Shown here piece by piece: positions 42,715 through 51,369 of a stretch of DNA of 64,000 nt (the first letter of the stretch is position 1; each line of letters starts with the position of its first letter). Where the stretch lies: positions 62,001 to 126,000 of the forward strand of contig NZ_JADQTO010000018.1 of NCBI RefSeq assembly GCF_015704865.1. The letters are read 5' to 3'. Under the pieces are notes generated by a model that worked only from the letters and a program-made list of their open reading frames with translations, had not been told where the DNA came from and searched no databases. The position numbers were made by a program, and so were the translations under genes. Source of the stretch: Actinoplanes aureus. GTDB taxonomy: Bacteria; Actinomycetota; Actinomycetes; Mycobacteriales; Micromonosporaceae.

Positions 42715-43398
42715 ATGCGAATGGCCCAGTTGGCCGAACGGAGCGGCATCGCGGTGCCAACGATCAAGTACTACCTGCGGGTCGGACTGCTGCCGCCCGG
42801 GCGGGCAACGGCCCGCAACCAGGCCGAGTACACCGACCGTCACCTGCGCCGGTTGCGGCTCGTCGACACGCTGATCGGCGTCGGGGGCTTCGCCGTGACG
42901 GCGGCCCGCGCGGTTCTCGCGGCCGTCGACGACGTACGCCTCCCCGCCGCCGAGCTGGTGGGCACCGTTCTGACGGCCGCACCCGCCGCCGGCCGGGCCC
43001 GCGGTGTCGACGACGGCGACCTGCGCACCGCCGAACTGGTGGTCACCGCGGCCGTCGGCGACCGGCACCGCACTCCGGCGGCCGAGGCCCGGCTCTTGGA
43101 CTCGCTGATCGAGGCGTGCGCGGTCGCCGAGATGCTCGGCGTCGTTGAGCTGGGCGCGGCGCTCGAGCAGTACGTCGCCGCCGCCCGGATGTGCGCCGCC
43201 TGCGACGAGAAGGTGCTGCTCGCCTATGCGGCGCATCGCAACCTCGCACCGGAGGAGCGCGACCCGGCCGTCCGCGAGGCCGTGGTGATCGTCCTGGTGC
43301 TGGGTGCCGTACTGCGCTCGGCGCTGACCGGCCTGGCACAGCAGGACGTGCTGTCGCCGTTGCTGGCCGGCGCCGCCGGCCTGCCGGACGCGGGTTGA
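42715..43398 (+). CDS. MerR-family transcriptional regulator
   Basis: 227 aa from ATG 42715 (preceded by AGGTGGG); ATG 42670 would add 15 residues. The HTH is MRMAQLAERSGIAVPTIKYY followed by LRVGLLPPGRATARNQAEY, the typical MerR wing. The C-terminal half is helical with a CAACDEKVLLAY segment and a hydrophobic end. No metal-binding pattern is clear. It is divergent from the unbL operon and probably controls it and itself, perhaps in response to the product. Confidence 0.85.
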   Translation: MRMAQLAERSGIAVPTIKYYLRVGLLPPGRATARNQAEYTDRHLRRLRLVDTLIGVGGFAVTAARAVLAAVDDVRLPAAELVGTVLTAAPAAGRARGVDDGDLRTAELVVTAAVGDRHRTPAAEARLLDSLIEACAVAEMLGVVELGAALEQYVAAARMCAACDEKVLLAYAAHRNLAPEERDPAVREAVVIVLVLGAVLRSALTGLAQQDVLSPLLAGAAGLPDAG

Positions 43399-43405
43399 GC
43401 CCGCG
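43389..43405. terminator. Short stem-loop at the MerR stop
   Basis: CGCGGG at 43389-43394 pairs with CCCGCG at 43400-43405 over a five-base loop that includes the MerR stop codon. It lies between convergent genes 20 bp apart. The stem is short and has no T-run, so terminator function is tentative. Confidence 0.3.
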
Positions 43406-43418
43406 GATTCATGTTCGG

Positions 43419-44933
43419 CTACCGGTCGAAAAGGGACTCGAAGAGCTCGATGCGCCGGGTCGAGATCGGCACGGTCAGGTGGAGCGGGGTGCTCATCGAC
43501 GGTGGCGCCGGGACCGGCGCCGGGACGGGCAGCAGCGCACGGATGCCGCGTTCGGCGAGCTCGCGTTCGACGCTGCCGTCCGGGTCGGCGACCACCACCC
43601 ACGGGATGTCGGGATGCCCGGGTTGGACGGTGAGTCCGGCCGCGCTCAGCCGGTTCACGAACGCCGGTTTCACCGTCCGGACGCGCCGCCGCAGCGCGGC
43701 GAGCGGATCGCCGGCCGACAAAACCCGCAGCGCGGCGTGCAGCGCAAGCTCGCCGATCAGCATCGGGGTGATCAGTTCGCGGACGCGGACGGCCAGCGCC
43801 GGGGAACAGACCGCGAAGCCCGCCCGCAGGCCGCCCCAGGAGTACGCCTTGGTGAATCCGCGCAGCACGATCAGGTTGTCCACCTCGCCGGCCACCGTGA
43901 CGAGACTGCCGGCCGGGCCCAGGTAGGCCGCCGCGCTCTCGTCCACGACGAGCACCGCGTCCGCCCGCGCCACGACCCCGGCGAGCCGGACCATGTCGCC
44001 GAGGTCCAGGATGCCGGCGTCGAACGCGGGCCGGTCCAGGCTCACCAGCGTGGGCCGGACCCGCCGGATCTCCGCGGTCAGCGCGGCGAGCGTGGCAGGT
44101 TCCCCGGTGATCCGGACGTCCGCGCCGCGGAACGCGGCCCAGGCCGCCAGATCCGGGTGGGTGTGCGCGGGTGCCAGGATCGGGCCGCCGTCGGCGAGGC
44201 CGGCCAGGTCCCGCAGCAGCGAGGTCACGCCGGCGCCGAAGCTGAGCTGGGCGGGCGCCACCGGGCGGCCGAAGAACCGGCTGACCACCGGTGCGCCGCG
44301 CCGGCCGCCGAACGGGTCGTCCACCGGGTAGTGGCCGGCCACCTGGTCGGCCTGGGCGGCGAGGTCGGCCCACACCTTCGCCGGCGAGGGGTCCAGCAGT
44401 TCCGTCTCGTCGTCGGCGTACCGCAGGTCCAGCCGGGTCGCCTCGCCGGCCGTGCCCCACGCCGTCACGGCCAGGGAGTCCGGCGGCGCGGGCAGCGCCC
44501 GGGCCACGATCAGCACGCCCGGCGGGGTGCCGCTGGAGGTGAGCTCGAGGTGCTCCACCCGGTAGCCCGCGGCGCGGACCAGCGCGGACAGTTCGGTCGG
44601 ATGGTAGAAGCGGGTCGCGCCGCAGCGCCCGGTGAGCGGGTCGAACGACCCGGTGGGTGCGCTCTGGTCGAGCAACAGCACGCCGTCCGGCCGTAGCCGG
44701 CGGCGCAGGTCGGCCAGGTGGCGCCGGTGCGCCGGCTCGTCACCCGGGCGAGGCCATCCGGCGCAGACGGCGGCGTCGGCGGGCGGCGCGCCGGGCTCCG
44801 GCGGGATCACGACGACGGTACGCCCGGAGCGTTCCAGCGCGGCCGTCAGCCCTGCGGCGTCCGTGCCGGTGATCAGAACCCGCTCGCCGGTGAGCCACCG
44901 GTCCAGCAGTCGCTCGATGTGGCCGGCGGACAT
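43419..44933 (-). CDS. Fusion of a methyltransferase-like domain and a PLP aminotransferase
   Basis: 504 aa; its ATG overlaps the preceding VOC stop by one base (TGATG). Residues 1-150 have a Rossmann-like pattern (RVLITGTDAAGLTAAL, LRRRLRPDGVLLLDQSAPTG, FYHPTELSALVRAAGYRVEHL) close to class I SAM methyltransferase C-terminal halves, but the glycine-rich SAM motif is degenerate. Residues 165-504 are a fold type I aminotransferase resembling HisC: SFGAGVTSLL, VVDESAAAYLG and the PLP-binding K362 in RGFTKAYSWGGLRAGF. It probably installs or removes an amino group on a cluster intermediate. The N-terminal domain may be only structural. Confidence 0.8.
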   Translation of the reverse strand: MSAGHIERLLDRWLTGERVLITGTDAAGLTAALERSGRTVVVIPPEPGAPPADAAVCAGWPRPGDEPAHRRHLADLRRRLRPDGVLLLDQSAPTGSFDPLTGRCGATRFYHPTELSALVRAAGYRVEHLELTSSGTPPGVLIVARALPAPPDSLAVTAWGTAGEATRLDLRYADDETELLDPSPAKVWADLAAQADQVAGHYPVDDPFGGRRGAPVVSRFFGRPVAPAQLSFGAGVTSLLRDLAGLADGGPILAPAHTHPDLAAWAAFRGADVRITGEPATLAALTAEIRRVRPTLVSLDRPAFDAGILDLGDMVRLAGVVARADAVLVVDESAAAYLGPAGSLVTVAGEVDNLIVLRGFTKAYSWGGLRAGFAVCSPALAVRVRELITPMLIGELALHAALRVLSAGDPLAALRRRVRTVKPAFVNRLSAAGLTVQPGHPDIPWVVVADPDGSVERELAERGIRALLPVPAPVPAPPSMSTPLHLTVPISTRRIELFESLFDR

Positions 44934-45634
44934 CAGCGGCCGGCCAGGATCTCGCGCAGGGTGGCGCCGCTGTCGTACCCGAGCGCCAGCTCCGATGGCT
45001 GGTAGAGGCAGAACCGGTGCCCGCCGGGATCGGTGAAGTGGATGGTGCGGCCGATCTCCTTGGAGCCGACGCCGCGCCCGCTGAAGGTCAGCCCGGCGTC
45101 CGCCAGCTCGGCCGTGCTGCGGTCGATGTCCGGGGTGTGGAACACGAGCAGGTACGTGTCGTGCCGGACACGGCAGCCGTTCGTGACGGGCGGCGCCGCT
45201 TCCAGCACGATCGGGACCGATCCGGTGACGAAGGCCGGCTCCGCCGGCTCCGGCTGCCACAGGCCCAGCACGTCGCGATAGAACGGCACGCAGGCCGCCG
45301 GATCGGTGACCCGCAGGCGCAGCTCGGTGACGACCGGGGGCCGGCCGCCGGGCCGGAAGCGGTGGCCGTGCGGATCGGTCACCAGCGCCGTCCCGCCGGC
45401 GCACACGATGGTCAGCCCGTCCGAGCCGGACACCCGGAAACGCGAGGCGGGGGAGAGGTTGAGCGAGAGCAGCAGCGAGCCGGCGTCGTACTTGACCACG
45501 CCGTGGCGGTGGCTCGGATCGTCGTCGGTCTCGATCACCGGCAGGCCGAGCCGGTCCTCCATGAACGCCCGCTGGGCGGCCAGATTGTGGGCCTCGAGGA
45601 AGACGTACAGCAGTGGCCGATCTCGAAGAAGCAC
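44933..45634 (-). CDS. Two-domain VOC protein
   Basis: 233 aa, GTG with GAGGAG upstream. Domain 1 begins LLYVFLEAHNLAAQRAFM and carries HGVVKYDAGSLLLSLNL; domain 2 begins VTELRLRVTDPAACVPFYRD and ends FTDPGGHRFCLYQPSELALG. The tail reads YDSGATLREIL, a variant of the cluster signature. It is by eye closest to the VOC protein at 19803 on the other arm. It is translationally coupled to the aminotransferase fusion, which makes it more likely to act on the same intermediate or product. Confidence 0.82.
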   Translation of the reverse strand: MLLRDRPLLYVFLEAHNLAAQRAFMEDRLGLPVIETDDDPSHRHGVVKYDAGSLLLSLNLSPASRFRVSGSDGLTIVCAGGTALVTDPHGHRFRPGGRPPVVTELRLRVTDPAACVPFYRDVLGLWQPEPAEPAFVTGSVPIVLEAAPPVTNGCRVRHDTYLLVFHTPDIDRSTAELADAGLTFSGRGVGSKEIGRTIHFTDPGGHRFCLYQPSELALGYDSGATLREILAGR

Positions 45635-45762
45635 CGCAACTCCTCGTTGTCGTACGCCCGCGGGGTTCTCATCAGTTGCTTTGTTCGTGTGTCCGGGTAT
45701 GCCGGAGACGCGTCAAGTGCCAGGCTGGTCCGGACGGAAACCGTTAGAAGGTGGGGGTCGAC

Positions 45763-46128
45763 ATGATCATCGGAATGCACGCCACGATGTACAGCACCGA
45801 CGCCGAGAAGGACCGGGCCTTCCTGCGCGACACACTGGGCCTGACCACGGTCGACGCCGGAGGCGGCTGGCTGGTCTTCGCGCTTCCCCCGGCCGAGTTG
45901 TCCGTGCATCCCACCGACTCGGCGCCGACCGGGGAGATGGCCGATCTCATGGAGTTCTACCTGCTGTGCGACGACGTCAACGCGACGATCACCGAGCTGC
46001 GGGAGAAGGGCGTCGACATGTCCGGCGAGATCAGCGACGAGGGCTGGGGGCTGGTCACCTCGATCCCGCTGCCCGGCGGCGGCAAGATCGGTATGTACGA
46101 GCCGCGTCATCCGACGGCGATGAGCTGA
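45763..46128 (+). CDS. Small single-domain VOC protein
   Basis: 121 aa from ATG 45763; GTG 45751 would add four residues. The sequence MIIGMHATMYSTDAEKDRAF begins like antibiotic-resistance VOC proteins and has a single beta-alpha-beta-beta-beta pair (DRAFLRDTLGLTTVDAGGGW, FYLLCDDVNATITELREKG, IPLPGGGKIGMYEPRHPT). It lacks the W-P-S signature of the others and looks like the general glyoxalase/bleomycin-resistance type found across bacteria. It is divergent from the VOC gene at 44933 and ends at a strong terminator. Confidence 0.82.
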   Translation: MIIGMHATMYSTDAEKDRAFLRDTLGLTTVDAGGGWLVFALPPAELSVHPTDSAPTGEMADLMEFYLLCDDVNATITELREKGVDMSGEISDEGWGLVTSIPLPGGGKIGMYEPRHPTAMS

Positions 46129-46150
46129 GCGTTCCGGCCGGGGTCCGGCG

Positions 46151-46186
46151 GGCGCGGCGGCGCGGGCGAAACGGCGCCGCCGCGCC
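46151..46186. terminator. Bidirectional terminator between VOC and SnoaL-like genes
   Basis: A perfect 13-bp stem, GGCGCGGCGGCGC at 46151-46163 with its complement at 46174-46186, encloses a 10-base loop. It sits between convergent gene ends at 46128 and 46193. No T-tract is obvious. Confidence 0.65.
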
Positions 46187-46192
46187 GGGCCC

Positions 46193-46639
46193 TCATTCTT
46201 CCTCGTCCTGCTCGACGCTCTGGGCGGCGAACACCTCAAGCATGCCGCCCTTGGCGTCGAGCGACTCGTGTTCGACCATCAGGCCGTCCTGGAACGTCAC
46301 CACGTCCGTGCCGGTGAAGCTGGTCTTCTGATTCGTGGCGGCCACACCGAGCCAGGCCCCCTTCTGGGTGCCCTCCATGCGCCACCGGAAGGTGACCTTG
46401 TCGCCTTCGGACGTCATCTCCTCGATGGTGAATCTGCCGTCCGGGAACGCCGAGCGCAGGTGCTGGATCTTCAGCTTGAGACCGAGCCGGTCCTTCGTCG
46501 TGCCGGGGAGCGGCGTCTTCTCGATGTTTCCCCGGCGCTTGACCAGCCCGTCGACAATCTTGGTGTTGCCGCTGTTGAACGCCTCGGTCATCTTGCGAAT
46601 GGCGGCCTCGTTCGCCTGTTGCCTTTCCGCCTGAGTCAT
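46193..46639 (-). CDS. SnoaL/NTF2-like polyketide cyclase-fold protein
   Basis: 148 aa, ATG with GGAAGG upstream. The helical start (AIRKMTEAFNSGNTKIVDG) and the strand set KIQHLRSAFPDGRFTIEEM, VTFRWRMEGTQKGAWLG and FTGTDVVTFQDGLMVEHES match the ester-cyclase/SnoaL branch of NTF2-like proteins. SnoaL enzymes catalyse aldol ring closure on polyketides; other members simply bind hydrophobic ligands. It lies at the end of the leftward arm. Whether it is catalytic here is not shown. Confidence 0.8.
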   Translation of the reverse strand: MTQAERQQANEAAIRKMTEAFNSGNTKIVDGLVKRRGNIEKTPLPGTTKDRLGLKLKIQHLRSAFPDGRFTIEEMTSEGDKVTFRWRMEGTQKGAWLGVAATNQKTSFTGTDVVTFQDGLMVEHESLDAKGGMLEVFAAQSVEQDEEE

Positions 46640-46719
46640 GTCAGCGCCTTCCTGGTTCGCTGATCCGCGTTCGCGATTACGTCTGCCGAGCCTAGGTACG
46701 CACCCGCCCGGCGCGCTTC

Positions 46720-47649
46720 TCACACCTTGCTCGTCAGCGCGCGATCCGCGGCCGTCTTGATCCGGGCGAGCAGCTCGAGCTGTTCGTCGAGGGGTGGCTG
46801 CCGGACGTTGGTGAACAGCACGTGGTCCACGGCGAGTTCTTCGAGGCGCCGGAGGTCCTCGACGACCTGGGCCGGTGAGCCGCCGAGAAACGGCCGGCCG
46901 GTCCCGATCGGGGACGACGTCAACGGGGTGGCCGCCCGTACCACGATCGACAGTCCGCCGGGGTCGCGGTCGGCCCGCGCGGCGGCGTCCCGGAACCGGC
47001 CGATCGCCCGCGCCAGCCGCTCGAACGACATGGACGTCGGGTTGAACCCGTCGGCGAACCCGGCGGCCCGGTCGATGGCCACGTCAGCGGCCGCGCCCAC
47101 GATGATCGGCGGGCCGCCGGGCTGGTGCGGCTTGGGATCGAGGTACGACAGCGGGATCCGGTGGTACCGGCCGTCGTAGGAGACCGGGTCCGCGGCCCAC
47201 GCCGCGCGCAGGGCCGACACGAAGTCGCGCAGCCGGTCGCCGCGCTCGCGGAACGGTACGTCCCAGGTGGCGTACTCCTCCCGCATCCAGCCCTGGCCGA
47301 GCCCGACGACGAGGCGCCCGCGGCTGAACCGGTCGACCGTGGCGAGCCGGCGTGCCAGCTGGATCGGGTTGTGCAGCGGTGCGGTCAGCACGCTGGTGCC
47401 CAGCTTCACGGTGGTGGTGCCCGCCGCCACGAAGGCGAGCGTGTCGATCGGTTCGTAGGTGGTCCGGTAGTACTCCGGCAGGGGCCGCGGCGGTCCCGGC
47501 GGCTGGGCGACGTCGGCCACCGGACACAGCAGCCGCTCGTGCGTCCACACCGCGGCGTACCCCAGATTCTCGGCCTCCCGGGCCATCCGCGTGATCGCCT
47601 CGGGGCCGGCGTACGGCCCCGAGGTCAGCAGATCCACCCCCAGATCCAT
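46720..47649 (-). CDS. LLM-class F420/FMN-dependent oxidoreductase
   Basis: 309 aa, ATG with GGAGGG upstream. Family blocks are ITRMAREAENLGYAAVWTHE, TTTVKLGTSVLTAPLHNPIQ, GRLVVGLGQGWMREEY and PIIVGAAADVAIDRAAGFADG. These luciferase-like TIM barrels use F420H2 or FMN to oxidise, reduce or hydroxylate substrates, and are frequent tailoring enzymes in actinomycete clusters. The gene follows the DegT aminotransferase by 17 bases. The cofactor is not decided by sequence, although the reductase at 32012 points to F420. Confidence 0.88.
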   Translation of the reverse strand: MDLGVDLLTSGPYAGPEAITRMAREAENLGYAAVWTHERLLCPVADVAQPPGPPRPLPEYYRTTYEPIDTLAFVAAGTTTVKLGTSVLTAPLHNPIQLARRLATVDRFSRGRLVVGLGQGWMREEYATWDVPFRERGDRLRDFVSALRAAWAADPVSYDGRYHRIPLSYLDPKPHQPGGPPIIVGAAADVAIDRAAGFADGFNPTSMSFERLARAIGRFRDAAARADRDPGGLSIVVRAATPLTSSPIGTGRPFLGGSPAQVVEDLRRLEELAVDHVLFTNVRQPPLDEQLELLARIKTAADRALTSKV

Positions 47650-47666
47650 GCTCGCTCCCTCCGCCG

Positions 47667-49253
47667 TCACCCGCCGGCGCATTCCGCGTCCGCCGCCGCG
47701 AGTGCTCCGGCGATCTCCTCGCAGTGCGCCGGCTCCAGCCGCGGGTTCGTCTGTACGAAGGCGAGCCGCCGGAGCAACCGCAGACTCTCGTCCATGAAGC
47801 CGGGCCGGTAGTCACGGTCCGGCACGTGCGACCACGGGTTGCTGCGCGCGTCGATGCCGACGCGCGCGTTCATGGCGCGGAATTCCGTCGCCCAGTGCGC
47901 TCCGGTCGCCGGCAGATAGCGATCCGTGCTCATGGCCGCATAGCAGTGTTCGATCTCGCCACCGGCGAACAGCTCCCGCGACGTCGTGACATGCCGGATC
48001 CCGCGTGCCCGGACGGCCGCCGCGAAGGCCTGACAGGCCGGCTCGTCCGGGAAGAGCAGGGGAGTCATCCAGCCGGAGTCGCCGGCCGGGTCGTTGCTGG
48101 GCACCCGCTGATACGTCCGCGCCGGTCCGGCCAGTTCGAAGATGCGGTCGCGGGCGGTGCGGAGCCGGCCGAGCAGCTCGTCGAGGCGTTCGAGCTGCGC
48201 CAGCGCCACCGCTCCGGTCAGCTCGTTCATGCGCAGACCGGTCGCCGGCATGATCCGCCCGCTGAGGTTCATCGCCCGCTTGCGGGCCGGGATCGTCCGT
48301 CCGCCGGTGTAGTGCACCGCGAACTGGTAGAGCTCGTCCGAGTTCGTCGCGAGGTAGCCGCCGTCGCCGGCCGCCACGAACTTCATGAACTTGGTGCTGA
48401 AGATCGCCGCATCGCCGATGCCGCCCAGCCGGCGGCCGCGGTAGCTCACCCCGACCGCCTGGGCGTTGTCCTCCAGCAGTGCGATGCCGTGCCGGTCGGT
48501 CAGGGCGCGCAGCGGCCCCAGGTCGCACGGGGCTCCGAAGAGGCTGACCGCCATGACGGCCCGGGTCCGCTCGGTGATGGCGCGGGCCACGTCGGCCACC
48601 GAGATGCCGAGGGTCGCGTCCACCTGGGCGATGACCGGTACCGCCCCGCAGAGAATGACGGCGTCGGCGCAGCCCACCCAGGTCACGGCCGGAAGGATGA
48701 CTTCGTCGCCGGGGCCGACGCCGAGTCCCAGCATCGCCGCGGTGAGAGCCGTGGTGCCGGAGACCGTGGCATGCACGTGCTTGACGCCCAGCAACGACTC
48801 CATCCCCTGCTCGAAGCGCCCGACGAAGGAGCGGGAGGCGGGCACCTCGTACCTCCAGAGCCGTTTGCTCCGCAGCGCCTCCAGCACGTAGCGCTCCTCC
48901 GCCTCGCCGGTCAGCTCCGCCCCGGTGCTGGTGTAGGGGATGTCCAGATAGTTGCCGAGACCCGCGGCTCGCAGCGCGGCCGCGTACCGTTGCTCGCCCA
49001 CGGCGTCCTGGATCAGCGACAGGACGACGGAGACCGCGGGCGGCGAGGCCGTGCGACTGAGATACCGGATCACGTCGGCGATCTCGTCGTCGTCCTTCGT
49101 CACGAACGCCTTGCGGAACTCGTCGTGGGCCTCGTCGCCGGCGAGCGCCGCATAGGCGGCGCTCTGCAGGTCCTTGAGCGCCCGGCCGGACCCGTCGTGG
49201 GTCTGCTCCGCCGTGATGGCCGCCAGCGCGGCCCGCAGGTCCTTGAAGTCCAT
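47667..49253 (-). CDS. DegT/DnrJ/EryC1 aminotransferase with long N-terminal extension
   Basis: 528 aa, ATG with GGAGG nine bases upstream; standard family members have about 370-430. Residues 1-115 form an extra helical segment with no recognised fold. The catalytic domain starts near 120 (LDIPYTSTGAEL) and carries HATVSGTTALTAAML, DEVILPAVTWVGCADAV and LLEDNAQAVG. The PLP lysine lies in the FSTKFMKFVAAGDGG block. The enzyme transaminates a keto-sugar or cyclitol or other ketone using an amino-acid donor. With the PIG-L deacetylase it suggests an amino group in the final product. It may be co-transcribed with the VOC gene upstream. Confidence 0.88.
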   Translation of the reverse strand: MDFKDLRAALAAITAEQTHDGSGRALKDLQSAAYAALAGDEAHDEFRKAFVTKDDDEIADVIRYLSRTASPPAVSVVLSLIQDAVGEQRYAAALRAAGLGNYLDIPYTSTGAELTGEAEERYVLEALRSKRLWRYEVPASRSFVGRFEQGMESLLGVKHVHATVSGTTALTAAMLGLGVGPGDEVILPAVTWVGCADAVILCGAVPVIAQVDATLGISVADVARAITERTRAVMAVSLFGAPCDLGPLRALTDRHGIALLEDNAQAVGVSYRGRRLGGIGDAAIFSTKFMKFVAAGDGGYLATNSDELYQFAVHYTGGRTIPARKRAMNLSGRIMPATGLRMNELTGAVALAQLERLDELLGRLRTARDRIFELAGPARTYQRVPSNDPAGDSGWMTPLLFPDEPACQAFAAAVRARGIRHVTTSRELFAGGEIEHCYAAMSTDRYLPATGAHWATEFRAMNARVGIDARSNPWSHVPDRDYRPGFMDESLRLLRRLAFVQTNPRLEPAHCEEIAGALAAADAECAGG

Positions 49254-49305
49254 GGTGCTGTGCCTCCGCGGTACGGGGAGCGGTGCTGGGGAAAAACGCG
49301 CGCGC

Positions 49306-50190
49306 TCAGAGGTCCGCGCGCAGGATTCGCTGGATCGCCGCGCCGCTGGGCCGCGCCATGGTCTCCGCGGACGGCTGGCACAGGTAGTACCGGTGGCCGC
49401 CGGGATCGGCGAAGCCGGCGGCCACCCCGATCGGCGAGACTGGGGACTCCCCGGTGAAGGCGAGCCCTCGCGACGACAGTTCGGTGGTGGCCGCGTCCAG
49501 GTCGGCGGTGTGGAAGCCGAGCGCGACGCCCGCCGACCCTTCGACCGTCACCCGGTGCTCGGCCGCGTGCTCAGCGTCGCCGACATGGTGCGTGGTCAGG
49601 AGAACTCCGCCGGCGTCGTACTTCACCACGCCGTCCGGAACGGCCGTCACACCGCGGTGGCAGGTGTTGACCTCCAGCGGTACGAGACCGAGCGTGCCCT
49701 GATAGAACTTCTCGGTCGCGTGCAGGTCGTGGACGTACAGGAAGACGTAGAGCAGTTCCAGGCCGGGCCCGTCGCCGGCGGCCCGCCGCAGCGCCCGGAT
49801 CTTGCCGCCGCTCGGCCAGCTCATCGCCGCCTCGGACGCCTCGTAGAGGCAGAGCCAGTGCCCGTCCGGGTCGTAGAGGTCCGCCATGGTGCCGGCCCGG
49901 GACGTCTGCGCGGGGCGTAGCGAACCACCCCGCTCGTCCATCGCGGCCCCCACCGCGCGCATGTCATCGACCAGCAACGTCAGGGTGAGGGAGCGATCCC
50001 GCTCGCCGAGAGGCACGGCGGGGTCGGAGGTACGGATCAGGGTGAGTACGACATGGCCGAGCGGGTAGCTCACCGACGTGTCGTCCGGGTCCAGCGCCGG
50101 AAGGCCCAATACCTCCTCGTAGAACTGTCGTGATCGGGAGAGATCGCGAACGGCCAGGGTCACGTACATCAGACGGTGCTTTGTCAGCAT
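49306..50190 (-). CDS. Two-domain VOC protein
   Basis: 294 aa. Domain 1 opens RLMYVTLAVRDLSRSRQFY and closes LYDPDGHWLCLYEASEAAMSW; domain 2 opens LLYVFLYVHDLHATEKFY and closes FADPGGHRYYLCQPSAETM. The tails are WPSGGKIRALRR and RPSGAAIQRIL, both copies of the cluster signature. A V-V-K-Y-D-A-G block occurs in domain 2. It resembles the proteins at 16659 and 20605. It lies between the methyltransferase and the DegT gene, so the leftward arm also carries the amplified family. Confidence 0.85.
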   Translation of the reverse strand: MLTKHRLMYVTLAVRDLSRSRQFYEEVLGLPALDPDDTSVSYPLGHVVLTLIRTSDPAVPLGERDRSLTLTLLVDDMRAVGAAMDERGGSLRPAQTSRAGTMADLYDPDGHWLCLYEASEAAMSWPSGGKIRALRRAAGDGPGLELLYVFLYVHDLHATEKFYQGTLGLVPLEVNTCHRGVTAVPDGVVKYDAGGVLLTTHHVGDAEHAAEHRVTVEGSAGVALGFHTADLDAATTELSSRGLAFTGESPVSPIGVAAGFADPGGHRYYLCQPSAETMARPSGAAIQRILRADL

Positions 50191-50285
50191 CGTTCCGGCT
50201 CCCGAGTGGAATCAGGCGGCCGGTTCGACCGCGTCTTTCTGCGACCGTAGGTGCCGGTCCGGACCGGGGTCTTCTCCCACGTTGC

Positions 50286-51296
50286 TCACCGCGCGCCGGC
50301 GACGATGCTGTAGCCGTGCTTGGCCGAGCTGATCTTGACAAGCCGCAGGCCGGCCTCGCCGAGGAGCGCCTCGAACTCTGCCGCCGTGCGTTCCCGGCCG
50401 TGGCAGCCGACGAGCATCAGCAGGTCCATCAGCAGCCCCGGGCTCGGCCGGTCGCCGGGCGGCAGCACGAACTCGACGACGAGCAGCAGCCCGCCCGGGT
50501 TCATCGCCCGGCGGCAGTTCGCGAGCACCCGGACCGCTTCGTCGTCCGGCAGGCCGTGCAGCACGCTCTTCAGCACGTACGCGTCACCCGCCGGCAGGGA
50601 CTGGCTGATGTCGCCGGCCACCGCTGTGCAGCGATCGGCGACGCCGGCCCGCTCGAACACCCGCCGGGCCTCGTCGAGCACGCGAGGCTGCTCGACGAGC
50701 ACCCCCCGCATCGCCGGGTGGGCACCGACGATGGCGGCCAGCAGCTCGCCGCGGCCGCCGCCGACGTCGACGATCACGTCGACCCCGGAGAGGTCGTGCT
50801 CCGCGACCGCGCCGGCGACCGGGACGGTGTGCCGCGACATCATCTCGTCGAACACCGCTCCGGACTCCGGATGATCCGCGAGGTAGTGGAAGAACTCCTG
50901 GCCGTACAGGTTCTCGAAGGCCGGGGAGCCGGTGCGGACGCTGTGCTCCAGGGCGCCGAACGCCTGGTAGCTCACGCCGCCGGACCAGAGCGCGAAGGGG
51001 CGTACCGATCGGGGGGTGTCCGAACGCAGCAGCTCGCCGACCGGGGTGAGGGAGAATCGCCCGTCGTCCATGGCGACGATGCCGTAGCCAGCGAGCGCGC
51101 GGAGCAGGCGATACAGCGCCCCCGGATGAGCACCGACCGCGGCGGCGAGCTCCGTGCTGTCGCGCGGGCCGTCGCGCAGCTGGTCGGCGATGCCGAGCTT
51201 CGCCGCCACGTGGATGGCCTGCTGGATCTGATTGCCGACGAGGAGCTGGGCGAGGTTCTGGGCAGCGGAACTCACCGGTGCCGATGTGCTCGTCAT
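50286..51296 (-). CDS. SAM-dependent O-methyltransferase
   Basis: 336 aa, ATG without a strong ribosome binding site. The N-terminal winged-helix dimerisation domain (IHVAAKLGIADQLRDGPRD, YRLLRALAGYGIV) is followed by the SAM motif VDVGGGRGELLAAI and the catalytic-His block LKSVLHGLPDDEA. This architecture is the plant-COMT-like class used in antibiotic clusters, including those of enediynes with methylated aromatic units. The aromatic or other hydroxyl acceptor is unknown. Confidence 0.9.
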   Translation of the reverse strand: MTSTSAPVSSAAQNLAQLLVGNQIQQAIHVAAKLGIADQLRDGPRDSTELAAAVGAHPGALYRLLRALAGYGIVAMDDGRFSLTPVGELLRSDTPRSVRPFALWSGGVSYQAFGALEHSVRTGSPAFENLYGQEFFHYLADHPESGAVFDEMMSRHTVPVAGAVAEHDLSGVDVIVDVGGGRGELLAAIVGAHPAMRGVLVEQPRVLDEARRVFERAGVADRCTAVAGDISQSLPAGDAYVLKSVLHGLPDDEAVRVLANCRRAMNPGGLLLVVEFVLPPGDRPSPGLLMDLLMLVGCHGRERTAAEFEALLGEAGLRLVKISSAKHGYSIVAGAR

Positions 51297-51369
51297 CGCG
51301 GGAGCGTAACGCCGGGTAGCCGCCGGATTTTTCTTCCCGCTTGCTGTTCGGAAACCGGGGATCGTGCCG

